From Shinisaurus crocodilurus (taxonomy: Eukaryota > Chordata > Lepidosauria > Squamata > Shinisauridae), in assembly GCA_021292165.1 (NCBI GenBank), contig JAHFWL010001001.1:1240001-1304000 (forward strand): DNA of 64,000 nt, read 5' to 3'. The notes below the pieces were generated by a model. The model ran no database searches. It was not told the DNA's origin and was given only the letters and a program-made list of their open reading frames with translations. The translations under genes were made by a program, and so were the position numbers. Shown in pieces: positions 40,105 to 50,629 of this stretch (its first letter is position 1; each line of letters starts with the position of its first letter).

Positions 40105-40735
40105 ACCTAAACAAAGTGCTCACCCATCTGCAACAACCAAGTTCAATAAGCACAGCTATTACCAGTCTCTGGAGGACCATGATGTACCTACCTGTCCCTG
40201 TCATATAGCTGTAAAACATGAGGAGCATGTTAGGGAGGGGGAAAAATGAGGTGGCAATCTTGGAACTCCCTCCCCAGTGACCTTCGCCATGCCGCCTCCT
40301 TGATGAACTTCCTGGGCTTTAATAACATGGCTTTTCAGGCGGAAATATGGGGTGGGTTAGGATTTTTTAAAAAAACTTTTATATTGTTTTAATTGTGTCT
40401 GTTTTAATGGTGTTTTAATGGTGTTTTATTGTATTTTATCCTACTGTACATCGCCCAGGGTGGCCGGGTGACTGACCAGATGGGCGATTTAAAAATATAA
40501 TTAATTAATTAATTAATTAATTAAGCACTAACATGGCTGAATACGCAGGGATTCAAACCCAGACTTTTAAGAGCTAAGCACTGAATGTCCTGGGCCTGGA
40601 TGAATGAATCTGCCCATTTTTTTGTTTTTAATTTAAAACGCCAGTTCTTTTTGTCCTGAAGACAGAGAACTTTGTGAACTTGGGTCAATTCTTATCAAAG
40701 TTGAACTGAAACGAAATCCTCACCCATTCCTGGCA
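40105..40735. mobile_element. Copy of the composite repeat seen at 8692-9045, split by an L2-like tail
   Basis: Matches include CACCCATCTGCAACAACCAA, GGACCATGATGTACCTACCT, GAATACGCAGGGATTCAAAC, CCTGGGCCTGGATGAATGAA and TTGAACTGAAACGAAATCC. 40240-40525 is a plus-strand L2-like tail (GGAACTCCCTCCCCAGTGAC, then TGTACATCGCCCAGGGTGGC and an AATT run) inserted in it. Confidence 0.65.
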
Positions 40736-40998
40736 GACATATCTTGAATTTCAGTGGGGAGAAATTCATACACAAGCAGGATCCTTCGTTCCGCATTGAT
40801 CCTTCAAAGGTCCAGAGGTCCAACAGAAACCAGTGCTTGGAAGATGTGCACTGTTGTTGCAGCTCATAGATATGGTTCATCCTCAGGACCAGGATCAGCC
40901 CACTGTACCCCTGAGTAGCTGCTGGAGCCCTGTGCCCTGCCAGTGCTTATGAGGCTGACACCTGCCTGTTCTCTCCATCCTGCGCTACAACCCCAGAG
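40736..40998. other. No recognisable gene or repeat
   Basis: Short unannotated stretch. Confidence 0.35.
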
Positions 40999-41683
40999 AA
41001 AGGCCACAGATCAGTGGCAGAGCACATGCTTTGCATGTAGATGGTCCCAAGTTTAATTCCCGGCATCTCCAGGTAGGGCGGGAGGAAACTTCTGCCTGAA
41101 AGCCTGGAGAGCTGCTGCCAGTCAGTGCTACCAGTACTGGGCTGAAGGAACACCTTGTCCCGTACGTGCCTACCCAAGCCCTGAGATCCTCTTCGGAGGT
41201 CCTTCTCAGAGAGCCCCCTCCAAAAGAGGCTAGGAGGGTGGCTACTAGGGGAAGGGCCTTCTCAGTTGTGGCACCCCATTTGTGGAATCAGCTCCCCAAA
41301 GAGGTGCGCGTGCTGCCTATCCTCTATTCTTTTAGGCGCCAGGCGAAAACCTTTTTTTATTCTCCCAATATTTTAATGGTTAGATTTTTTTATTCCCTTT
41401 CTTATTATCACTACTGTACCTCCGGACTGATTCATTTGGCTGCTTTTCTCTTATTGTATTATATTATATTGTGTTTGTATTTTTATAGTAATGATACTTT
41501 TGGTTTTAAGATGATTGTGTTTTTTTTCTGTTTGGTTTTTCTTGTAAACCGCCCAGGGAGTCTTTTGGCTGATGGGTGGTTTAGAAATGTATTATATAAA
41601 TAATAAATAAATAAATAAATAAATAGCTGGACCAAGGGGTCTGACCCAGTAGAAGGCAGGCAGCTTCCTGTGTTTCTGTATTT
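40999..41683 (+). mobile_element. tRNA-Ala(TGC)-derived SINE split by an L2-like LINE
   Basis: 40999-41145 (ATCAGTGGCAGAGCACATGC, TTTGCATGTAGATGGTCCCA, CCGGCATCTCCAGGTAGGGC) and 41626-41683 (AGCTGGACCAAGGGGTCTGA, GGCAGGCAGCTTCCTGTGTT) are the two parts. The head keeps the tRNA-Ala sequence better than the 31087 copy. Confidence 0.9.
41146..41625 (+). mobile_element. L2-like LINE, ORF2 carboxy terminus and 3' UTR
   Basis: 41166-41603 stays open: ALRSSSEVLLREPPPKEARR, then GRAFSVVAPHLWNQLPKEVR and LYSFRRQAKTFFY, before running into the 3' UTR (TTGTAAACCGCCCAGGGAGT). Open because it is fairly young, not because it is a host gene. Confidence 0.85.
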
Positions 41684-41849
41684 TAATGCATCATTGTGCT
41701 GCATTGTCCTTGGAAGCCCTGGGACACCTTGTTTTAAAGCGAAAATGCACCTTTTCCCCCCCTTGCCACCGCTGATGGCAATTCATTAACATGGTGGCAG
41801 CTATTTGAGTGTGGGCATGGGAGTGCATGCATCCCATGGGGGGGGGGCA
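41684..41849. other. No recognisable feature
   Basis: Unannotated, with a G run at 41839-41847. Confidence 0.3.
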
Positions 41850-42568
41850 TTGCCCACCAGGGATGTTGAAGAGTCCTTGGTTTCGAGTCACGAGTCTTTG
41901 GACCCGAGTCCCGAGTCCGAGTCCTTGGTCCAAAAAGGTGACTCACGAGTCACGAGTCACTCCCAAAGCTGACTCCACGAGTCCCTATTAAAATCAATGG
42001 GGTTTCCCCCAACAAAATAAGGCTATTTCAGATGTGTGGCTTAAATAAATTCTAGGCACAAGTGTGCCTTTTTTATTTCAAAACTCTGCAACTGATTTTG
42101 GCAAGAACAGACCAGGCAGACAAACCCAAAATAACCAGGCAGGCAGAGGAGGCAGGGAACCCCAAAGCAGGCAGGCAGAGGCCTTTGTCTTGGACAATTC
42201 AAACTGTGGAACTGGTCAAGAAGAGACCAGGCAGGCAGAGGAGGCTGGGAACCCCAAACAGGCAGGCAGAGGCAGCCAAACCCAAAATGTCTGAAAGGTT
42301 GCATTTTGGGGAAATGATTTTAAAAAATAAACTTGCTGTACTTCCTAAACCCTATCCATGTTTCATTTGAGGAACACAATTCTGGAACACGAGTCCTTGG
42401 TCTCGAGTCCCGAGTCGAGTCTTGAGTCCCATTAAAAATATTGGGACTTGAGTCCCGAGTCGAGTCTTGAGTCCCATTAAAAATATTGGGACTCGAGTCT
42501 GAGGGGGGGGACTCAGTCCGACTCACGAGTCGAGTCCTGGAGTCTGAGTCCCCATCCCTGTTGCCCAC
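41850..42568 (-). mobile_element. GAGTC-array hAT element, copy C
   Basis: The element is 41858-42560 (703 bp), with perfect TTGCCCAC duplications (41850-41857, 42561-42568). It has both copies of the internal CAGGCAGGCAGAGGAGGC repeat and the TTGTCTTGGACAATTCAAAC segment between them. The transposase fragment is deleted: GATTCTGGAACACG is joined directly to the right GAGTC array. The right array is duplicated once (GTCCCATTAAAAATATTGGG twice). Confidence 0.94.
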
Positions 42569-43027
42569 CCCTGTCCTACTAGGTCAGCCCAGCAGTACTT
42601 GAGATATAATTTTGCCAGCATCTTTAGTTATGCAAAATGATTATTTCCCCACCTCCAGTTCCTTGTTTGGTTCAATGGATAGAAGATGCTTGCTTAGTGG
42701 CTTTTGATGGGTAGTGGAAACTAGTTATTATTACACAACCCATCTGACTGCGTAGGGGATAGCAAGAAAAAGCTTGGAGTTTGAATGTTGCTAGCCAGCA
42801 AAGGAGAAATGTCTGAGGTCTGGCAGCTGCCTGGGGGAACTCCAAGCACAGGTCACAGTGCATGTGTGAGTTGTGGGGGTGGAACGGATGATGTTTAAGC
42901 ATTAGCATCTCGTCTGGGTGGCTTCCTGCTCCCCAGTGCCCAGTGTGTATATTTGTCAATAAATAAACAAACTGTTATTACCAAAATGCCATCAGGCTCA
43001 CAAGGAAATTTACCTCATAGAGCAGGG
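42569..43027. other. No recognisable gene or repeat
   Basis: Single-copy-like, with a short AATAAATAAAC patch near 42959. Confidence 0.35.
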
Positions 43028-43700
43028 CTGGGGGAATTTTGTGGTGGTTGTTGGGTGTGTTTTTTTTCCTATCAAGGACCTCATTCCTCAGGGGCAATCT
43101 GTCAGGGGGGGGGGGCATTCTGGCGATGGATGGGGCAAATGCCAGTGGTGGGTGGGACTGGAGAAAAAAGTTGATGAAGTCACCTCTTTTCTCTTTCTGC
43201 CACCACATCATTCCCTCCCCCCCCCTCTCTCTTTCTGACACCTTGTCTCTTTCTCTTTTTTATGCCTCCTTCTCTTCTTCTGGCACTCCTCTCTCTCTCT
43301 CTCTCCTCTGACACCTCCTTCTCTCTCTCTCTTTCTGATGCCTCCTTCTCTCTCCAACTTGACATGCCTTCTCTCTTTGTCTTTCTCTTTGTCTCTCTCT
43401 CTCTCTCTCTCTCTTTCTGACACCTTGTCTCTTTCTCTTTTTTATGCCTCCTTCTCTTCTTCTGGCACTCCTCTCTCTCTCTCTCTCCTCTGACACCTCC
43501 TTCTCTCTTTCTCTTTCTGATGCCTCCTTCTCTCTCCAACTTGACATGCCTTCTCTCTTTCTCTTTCTCTCTTGGACACCTTCTCCTCCTTCTCCTTCTC
43601 TCTGACACATCCTTTCTATCTCGCACACTCTTTCTCTTTCCCTCTCTGCCGCTGCGCCGCACTCTCCTACATGCCCAACAAGCTGCCAGAGGAGGGACAG
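43028..43700. mobile_element. Repeat with pyrimidine-rich interior and 182-bp tandem duplication
   Basis: The left part (GGTGGTTGTTGGGTGTG, TTCCTATCAAGGACCTCATT, GGCATTCTGGCGATGGATGG) looks like a repeat related to family 3. The interior 43231-43570 is CT-rich and made of two copies of a 182-bp unit (43231-43412, 43413-43570), each with TTTCTGACACCTTGTCTC and TCTCCAACTTGACATGCC. The long minus-strand Arg/Glu/Lys-rich ORFs are compositional artefacts. Confidence 0.7.
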
Positions 43701-43811
43701 ATCATCACTCTAGCCAATTGTCTGGGCTGATTACTTATAATGGCCATTTGAAATTAGGCAATAAGAGGTTGCCCACCCCGTTACAGATGCTTTCCCCCCT
43801 GCAACCATTGA

Positions 43812-43997
43812 CCTGTGGCTCACGCTGGCTCAGCTTGTCTGAGCGTGGAAAAAGCTAAGCAGGGTCAGGTCTGGTTATTCCTTGGATGGGAGACCCCCCC
43901 TCCTCTAGTTTCCTGCATTGAGCAGGGGGTTGGACCCGATGATGGCCTTGTGGGCCCCTTCCAACTCTATGATCTATCTATGAAATCTATGAAGTGA
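43812..43997 (+). mobile_element. 5S rRNA-derived SINE with CR1-type tail
   Basis: GAAAAAGCTAAGCAGGGTCA (two extra A), TTATTCCTTGGATGGGAGAC, TTTCCTGCATTGAGCAGGGG, CCTTCCAACTCTATGATCTA. Confidence 0.94.
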
Positions 43998-44198
43998 GAA
44001 GGGGAATCAAAACCCACATCATATTTGCATCTGCTCCCTGGACATACACTTAATCCTTCCTATTCTGCTTGCAAGTCACAGAGATACCCACATACATACA
44101 CACACACACACCACCCCTAATATGTCCTCCTGCTTGTGAATCAATATCATTTCCCACAAATTTAACAAGCCCTTGTCATTTCAACTTGCGAGGGGATA
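43998..44198. other. (CA)n at 44094-44111, otherwise unannotated
   Basis: Short CA run, with no other feature recognised. Confidence 0.5.
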
Positions 44199-44742
44199 TT
44201 GTACCGCAGGGATGTTGAAGAGTCCTTGGTCTCGAGTCACGAGTCGAGTCACGAGTCTTTGGACCCGAGTCTCGAGTCCGAGTCCTTGGTCCAAAATGGT
44301 GACTCACAAGTCACGAGTCATGAGTCCCTCCCAAAGCTGACTCCACGAGTCCCTATTAAAATCAATGCGTTTTTTCCCCAACAAAATAAGGCTATTTCAG
44401 ATGTGTGGCTTAAATAAATTCTAGGCACGAGTGTGCCTTTTTATTTCAAAACTCTGCAACTGATTTTGGCAAGAACAGACCAGGCAGACAAACCCAAAAT
44501 GTCTGAAAGGTTGCATTTTAGGAAAATGATTTAAAAAAATCAACTTGTTGTACTTCCTAAAACCTATCCATGTTGCATTTGAGGAACACGATTTTGGAAC
44601 ACATGAGTCCTTGGTCTCGAGTCCCGAGTCGAGTCTCGAGTCTCGAGTCCCATTAAAAATATTGGGACTCGAGTCAGAGGGGGGACTCAGTCTGACTCAC
44701 GAGTCGAGTCCTCGAGTCTGAGTCCCCATCCCTGTTGTACCG
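44199..44742 (-). mobile_element. GAGTC-array hAT element, copy D
   Basis: The element is 44207-44734 (528 bp), with perfect TTGTACCG duplications (44199-44206, 44735-44742). Shortest of the clustered copies: the CAGGCAGGCAGAGG block is missing, with the junction AAACCCAAAATGTCTGAAAG at an AAACCCAAAAT motif that occurs twice in copies C and F. Confidence 0.95.
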
Positions 44743-45244
44743 TAACCAATGGAAACACAACACACAAACCTATCCGTAGAAGGATGCCCTTAAGAGACTG
44801 TCCCTTAAGACACTCCTCTCCACTGCCACTGCCCCCACCACCACCCCCATGCACAAGAAACATGATGGAAAATAGGCAATCCACTTCTGCCCTCCCTGAG
44901 CTACACAGACAACTGTGGTTGCAAGGACAACATAGCACGATGATTACAAATAAAAGCCCCATTGACAACAGGGTACATGGGGGTGGGGTGGAGGGGTGAT
45001 CCGTCATGTCAACATCAACCTGAAGTAGCCTTGTGCTGTCTTATTTACGGTTTCCCCGGGGCTGTTTCATATACTGAGCAGGTCTTTAACGAGAAAAACA
45101 TGTGCTTACCAACATCCCCGATAATATATGCCCGCGTTCTAAGTCATTCTGCAAACTTGGGTTTTGTCAGATTGTTCCAGGATGTTTTCTTCCTCAGAGA
45201 AGCATTACTTTCTCCACTCATCCGTAAAACAATACCAGAGGAAA
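44743..45244. other. No recognisable gene or repeat
   Basis: ORFs 44687-45007 (minus) and 44962-45306 overlap repeats and have no known domain. Confidence 0.35.
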
Positions 45245-45354
45245 CACACACACACACACACACACACACAGAGGCTGACAGAGAGACAGACCCTTTAAGC
45301 TTTTGAGCTTGAAGTTGTGTGCATATCTGTCTTTTCATGTAATCTCTCTTGCTA

Positions 45355-45388
<34 letters not shown>
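45245..45388. repeat. Two (CA)n microsatellites
   Basis: 45245-45271 (about 13 units) and 45359-45388 (15 units), 87 bp apart. Confidence 0.95.
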
Positions 45389-45390
<2 letters not shown>

Positions 45391-45721
45391 TTACAGGTAA
45401 AACCTTTCAACAATGTGGTCTATGGGCCAGATCTGTCCATCCCTAAAGACAAGCTTATTTGGCCCATAATTTAAAAACAAATGACAGCAGCAGCAACAGC
45501 AACAAAAACCCTTTGGGATGTTAGCAAATATCTATCCATCCAAATTTATCCCTGGATTTGGGTAGTCTGTCAGAGTTACCGGATCCTGTGTGTAGTGTGG
45601 CACCAATCAATCTACCTTCTCCCTTATTTGATTGCTGGAACATTTCATACTCCTGCACATATTCAGTTTGCCACAGTTTTCACTCTGCATACTCTTCCTC
45701 GGTCCCCAGGCACACTAAGGA
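45389..45721. other. No recognisable gene or repeat
   Basis: A short (CAG/CAA)n patch lies at 45484-45508. Confidence 0.35.
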
Positions 45722-45880
45722 TGCAGTATGGTGCAGTGGTTAGAGAGCTAGACTTGGATTGGGGAGGCATGAGTTCAAATCCCCACTTCATCATGAAGCT
45801 CATGGGGTGATCGTTGCCCACTCACTAAACGACCTCACACAGGGTGGTTGTGAAAATAAAAAGGAGGGGGGAGGGAGAAG
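45722..45880 (+). mobile_element. MIR/Sauria-like SINE, old and 3' truncated
   Basis: GTATGGTGCAGTGGTTAGAG, CATGAGTTCAAATCCCCACT, then AAACGACCTCACACAGGGTG. Box B (GTTCAAATCC) is well kept. Confidence 0.82.
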
Positions 45881-46750
45881 AAATGTACCTTCTTTATTTT
45901 ATTTTATTTAAAATGTAGATTAGGCACTTTTCAGCCCTGATTCTGGACCAGAACAATTCATTTCAGTGTTCTATACTGTGGGATGTTTGGGGAAATGATG
46001 ACCTGTCTTTCTGCTCATATGCAGAACAGGCTGACCGGCTGAGCTCTCAAATCTAATTTGCAGACTAATTAGGAGGAGAGCTTCAAATGACTTCTGAGGG
46101 TGGTGGAATTTGGGTTTGGTGTCCCCACTCCCAGCAAGAAATTAAAAAAAAAAAAAAAAAAACACCCCTTGCACAATCCAGTTTTTATAACAGAGACTGG
46201 TCTGGCAGCACTGTGAAAGAGGAAGGAGAAGAAGGCTGGTTGTCAGGGGTCAGCATCCTGATAGCCCTGTGATCAAAGCCGGCTGTCGGGCAACATGAGT
46301 TTATAGGCAGCCAAGCCAAACAATGAACGACTTTATCTCATCTCCAGAGTGAAAAAGAGGGACCAAAGTTCTAGGAAACTCTTTCTGAACTAGACTGGTT
46401 TCGTTGTTAGTGTGAGCTCACCATTTCCCCCCCTCAAAGAGACTTACATGAGCAGTAATAGCAGTAAGACCGCAAAAGTTATGGAGGAGCTGCATTTTTA
46501 GCAGCAAAAATGTCTCATGACTTTGGGAGATACAAAAAGATGGATATTCCGTCGTTGAATTTGGCCACTGGAGTGTTCGCAGCTGTGTCTGGGGCAAGCT
46601 ACACAGGCCCCAGCTAGCCAAGGGGGTTAACAAAAATTCTTGACTGGCCCAGGGCCAGCGGGACAGTAAGAAGTCTTTCTATCTAGCTGAGGTGTCAGTC
46701 AACAGTTACTAGGAAACAACAGGCTTGTCTATATGCTTCAGAAACGCAGA
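45881..46750. other. No recognisable gene; A20 run at 46143-46162
   Basis: The A run could be the tail of an unrecognised retrocopy. The rest is single-copy-like. Confidence 0.35.
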
Positions 46751-46779
46751 ACATTCATTCATTCATTCATTCATTCATT
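46751..46779. repeat. (CATT)n microsatellite
   Basis: About 7 units, at the tail of a minus-strand SINE. Confidence 0.92.
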
Positions 46780-46784
46780 TCTTT

Positions 46785-46984
46785 ATTGCATTGTGATCCT
46801 GCTTGTTCTCCAAGGAGCTCAGGATAGCATTTATCCCCACTTTGATCCTCACACCAACCCTGTGAGGTAGGTTAGGTTGAATCACTGGTCCAAAGTCACT
46901 TTTCAGTTTTACAGCTGAATATAGTTTTGAAACCAGGGCTCCCCCCGCATCTAAGTCCAACATGCTAACTGCAATACCATACTG
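46785..46984 (-). mobile_element. MIR/Sauria-like SINE, old
   Basis: CAACCCTGTGAGGTAGGTTA is clear. The head AGTCCAACATGCTAACTGCA is diverged. Confidence 0.78.
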
Positions 46985-47132
46985 CAGGGGTAGGCAACTC
47001 GGTGCTCTCCAGATGTTTTTGGACTGCAGGTCCCATAATCCCTGACCATTGCACATGCTGTTTGAGGATAATGGGAGTTGTAGTCAAAACAACCTTGAAG
47101 GCATCAGGTTGACAACAACCCCTGCCATACGA
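46977..47132. mobile_element. hAT MITE (CAGGGGTAGGCAAC family)
   Basis: The element is 46985-47124, starting CAGGGGTAGGCAACTCGGTG and ending TTGACAACAACCCCTG. CCATACTG and CCATACGA flank it, a 6/8 match. The inner stem GACTGCAGGTCCCATAATCC / GATAATGGGAGTTGTAGTC is imperfect. Confidence 0.85.
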
Positions 47133-47149
47133 ATTCTCAATAGGGGGCA

Positions 47150-47723
47150 CTGAGTGCCAGGGATGTTGACGAGTCCTTGGTTTCGAGTCCGAGTCCGAGT
47201 CCTTGGTCCAAAATGGTGACTCCCGAGTCCCGAGTCCTGAGTCACTCCCAAAGCTGACTCCACGAGTCCTTATTAAAATCAATGGGGTTTTTCCCCAACA
47301 AAATAAGGCTATTTCAGATGTGTGGCTTAAATATATTCTAGGCACAAGTGTGCCTTTTTATTTCAAAACTCTGCAACTGATTTTGACAAGAACAGACCAG
47401 GCAGACAAACCCAAAATAACCAGGCAGGCAGAGGAGAATGGGAACCCCAAACAGGCAGGCAGAGGCAGTCAAACCCAAAATGTCTGAAAGGTTGCATTAG
47501 GAAAATGATTTTAAAAAATAAACTTGCTGTACTTCCTAAAACCTATCCATGTTGCATTTGAGGAACACGATTTTGGAACACGAGTCCTTGGTCTCGAGTC
47601 CCGAGTCGAGTCTCGAGTCCCATTAAAAATATTGGGACTCGAGTCCAAGTCGAGTCAGAGGGGGGACTCAGTCCGACTCATGAGTCGAGTCCTCGAGTCC
47701 GAGTCCCCATCCCTGCTGAGTGC
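47150..47723 (-). mobile_element. GAGTC-array hAT element, copy E
   Basis: The element is 47158-47715 (558 bp), with perfect CTGAGTGC duplications (47150-47157, 47716-47723). It has only one CAGGCAGGCAGAGG block, so the segment between the two direct repeats seen in C and F is lost. The right array is like D. Confidence 0.95.
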
Positions 47724-48626
47724 TGAATTAAGCTTCATGTGAATCTCTCCTTCTCCTTCTTAAGTTTCTAGTCCACATGTTCTAAGAAGTAAGGGACAAG
47801 CTCAAGCAGGCCTGGAGAGTACAATCCTCACTTCCCAGGTAATGCAATGGCCTCAGCCATGGCAGACCCAGGTTCAAGTCAAGACCCAGGCAGGAAGAGA
47901 GTTTGCAGCAGCAGGCCATATCTCAGCCACTCTTTTACAGCATCGCTTTATGGTCATATTTCCATGCGCATTCTCACCATCCCCAGACATGCAGCTTAGG
48001 GATCAGGGCAGAGGGAATGGATTGGTCTGTGGTCTGCTGATGTCACGACGACTATGTTTTGAGCAAGCCTTCCCTTTACTATTCCTAAAGGGATGGGGAC
48101 ATTTGGCATATTTTGCTAATCTCTGTGAGCAGTGCGGTCAAGGGTTGGTATTTATTTATATGTATTTATTGGGCACCTGCCAAGGGCCTACAACCCAGCA
48201 GGGGTCTACTGAGAAGAGCCCTCTGTAACTTGCTCCTCCTCTTCGCCATCGCAGCCGGCACATTCAGCTTCCTCTTGCTCTGATCCAGACAGTGGTGGCG
48301 GCACGAAGGAGCAGTAGATGCCACTGCCTATATGGGTTGGCTCCCTGCCTGACAAGCAAGCAGGTGATCACCATGATGGGGGACAGGAGCAGGAACAGCT
48401 GGCAACCGTGCTGGTAAAGAAGTTAGACCCACCGAGGGAGGGGGCCTTACTGAGGTGGCCTTGCCGAAGGGCCCTCCAAAACCTGGAGCCAACACTGTCT
48501 GTCAGAACATCCCAGATGTCCGCCAACAGGCTGGTGTGCCTGCCTTCTGGTCTCCAACCTCTTTGCCAGCACGGTGAGGAGAGGAATGATCAGGACGCTG
48601 AGAGGGAGGGGAATGTAATAGACTAT
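47724..48626. other. No recognisable gene; possible old repeat at 48150-48620
   Basis: ORFs 47842-48228 and 48318-48632 have no known domain. The compositionally GC-rich 48240-48600 part is not assigned. Confidence 0.35.
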
Positions 48627-48777
48627 GTTTAAGGCAGTGTTTCTCAACCTTGGGTCCCCAGATGTTTTTGGCCTACAACTCCCAGCATGCCCCAGCCAGC
48701 ATAGCTGGCTGGGGCATGCTGGGAGTTGTAGGCAAAAAACATCTGGGGACCCAAGGTTGAGAAACACTGGTTTAAGG
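48627..48777. mobile_element. hAT MITE (CAGTGTTTCTC family) with perfect 8-bp TSD
   Basis: The element is 48635-48769 (135 bp). GTTTAAGG flanks both sides (48627-48634, 48770-48777). The arms are almost identical, with centre CAGCATAGCTGGCTGGGG. Confidence 0.96.
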
Positions 48778-49829
48778 GAATCCGTGATCTGTCACTTGGG
48801 ATTCCCAAAATGCCTCCATTCCATTAAGTGGTAAGGGAAAGGGTTTTGTTTTTTCCCCCTCAAAGCATAGTGAAAAGTCATTATGACACCCGCAGCCAAC
48901 AGACCAATACGCTCCCTCTGCCCTCTCTGTCATTTGCATGCCTGAACATTCCGGAGCAGTAAATAAATGGTGAATTGGCAATGCTGTAGATTTGCAAAGG
49001 TGCCAACCCTTTGATGGTAATTTCATCAGTATTAAATGTCTACCATATATCATCTGCAAATGATCAACGCTGTATATGCAACAACAGAAACAGTCCTTGC
49101 GCTTACATGCTTACACAGGAATGAAAGGATGACTTATCAAGAAAATAAGGGCTGGAAGGTGAAGAAAAACAACCGATGTCTGGACCTTGTCGTGCTTATC
49201 TTGTGGCATGCAAAGGAACTGGTGAAACAAGGCGTATCTTGCTGCTGGGGAATTCCCCTTGCATCAAGAGAGTCCCCCAGTTGGGCAGCCAACTGTGGTG
49301 GAAAGGATACTGGGATGGGGAAACACCTGGGGAAGTCGTTGACTGACACCTTCTCAAAGGCTAACCGCACAGACCTTTCACAACCAACTCTCCTTCCCCT
49401 CCGATCATGAGATTGGCTGTAATAAAACACTCATTTGAGCTCTTCTCCCTTGCCTTCTGCCCTTTGAGCCTTCAAGACATCGACACAGGTCACAGTTCAA
49501 AGCTTCTCCCCCCTACATTCCCAACAGTGACAGAAGCTACAGCTCAATCCACTGGGGGAACTTCTCAGTCTCACTTAAGCTGGGAACTTGAGCCAGCCTC
49601 ATTCACCCTAGTGGGGAATGTGTCCAAATAATCCAAGCACACCTGTAATCTTCATTTTAAATTATAGGGCCACTGTCATGGCCCCATGTTAAGGGAGAGT
49701 CAACTGAATCTCATTCTGCCATAATAAGCTGAAATGGGGGGGGCAGTAGATTCTATGGTTTATACTGAGAAAACAGCTAAATTGATTGATCTGAAACTTG
49801 GAAGTGGAGGAGAGGTGGATTTGAGGATG
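48778..49829. other. No recognisable gene or repeat
   Basis: ORF 49036-49410 (124 residues) has no known domain and overlaps an antisense ORF. Treated as noncoding. Confidence 0.35.
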
Positions 49830-50517
49830 GTCTGTATCAGGGATGTTGAAGAGTCCTTGGTCTCGAGTCACGCGTCGAGTCACGAGTCTTTGGACCTGAG
49901 TCACGAGTCCAAGTCCGAGTTCTTGGTCCAAAATGGTGACCCACGAGTCACGAGTCACTCCCAAAGCTGACTCCACAAGTCCCAATTAAAATCAATGGGG
50001 GTTTTCCCCAACAAAATAAGGCTATTTCAGATGTGTGGCTTAAATAAATTCTAGGCACAAGTGTGCCTTTTTATTTCAAAACTCTGCCACTGATTTTGGC
50101 AAGAACAGACCAGGAAGACAAACCCAAAATAACCTGGCAGGCAGAGGAGGCAGGGAACTCCAAAACAGGCAGGCAGAGGCCTTTGTCTTGGATAATTCAA
50201 ACTGTGGAACTGGTTAAGAAGAGACCAGGCAGGCAGAGGAGGCTGGGAACCCCAAACAGGCAGGCAGAGGCAGCCAAACCCAAAATGTCTGAAAGGTTGC
50301 ATTTTAGGAAAATGATTTTAAAAAATAAACTTGTTGTACTTCCTAAAACCTATCCATGTTGCATCTGAGGAACACGAGTCCTTGGTCTCGAGTCTCGAGT
50401 CGAGTCTCGACTCCCATTAAAGATATTGGGACTCGAGTCTGACTCGAGTCAGTGGGGGGACTCAGTCTGACTCACGAGTCGAGTCCTCGAGTCCGAGTCC
50501 CCATCCCTGGTCTGTAT
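49830..50517 (-). mobile_element. GAGTC-array hAT element, copy F
   Basis: The element is 49838-50509 (672 bp), with perfect GTCTGTAT duplications (49830-49837, 50510-50517). It keeps both CAGGCAGGCAGAGGAGGC repeats like copy C, but its deletion junction is different (CATCTGAGGAACACGAGTCC), so it is a separate derivative. Confidence 0.95.
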
Positions 50518-50629
50518 CAATTTTGAGGTAGAAAGGGCAAGAAAGGGCTTACTTATTGGAGCTGACAGCTTGATGAGTGCCCACCAGCAGTTTCACAAGT
50601 GTTGTCTGTTGTGTGTGTGTTTTCCCCCA

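Noticed and set aside
41166..41603. 145-residue ORF as a host protein
   Set aside because: It matches the LINE ORF2 terminal motif and runs into the LINE 3' UTR.
43180..43662. 160-residue Arg/Glu/Lys-rich minus ORF
   Set aside because: Product of the pyrimidine-rich tandem duplication; repetitive and without a domain.
48318..48767. ORFs near the MITE at 48635
   Set aside because: Partly translate the MITE; the same peptide (LGSPDVFGLQLPACPSQ) recurs at 27539 and 52001 because the MITE does.
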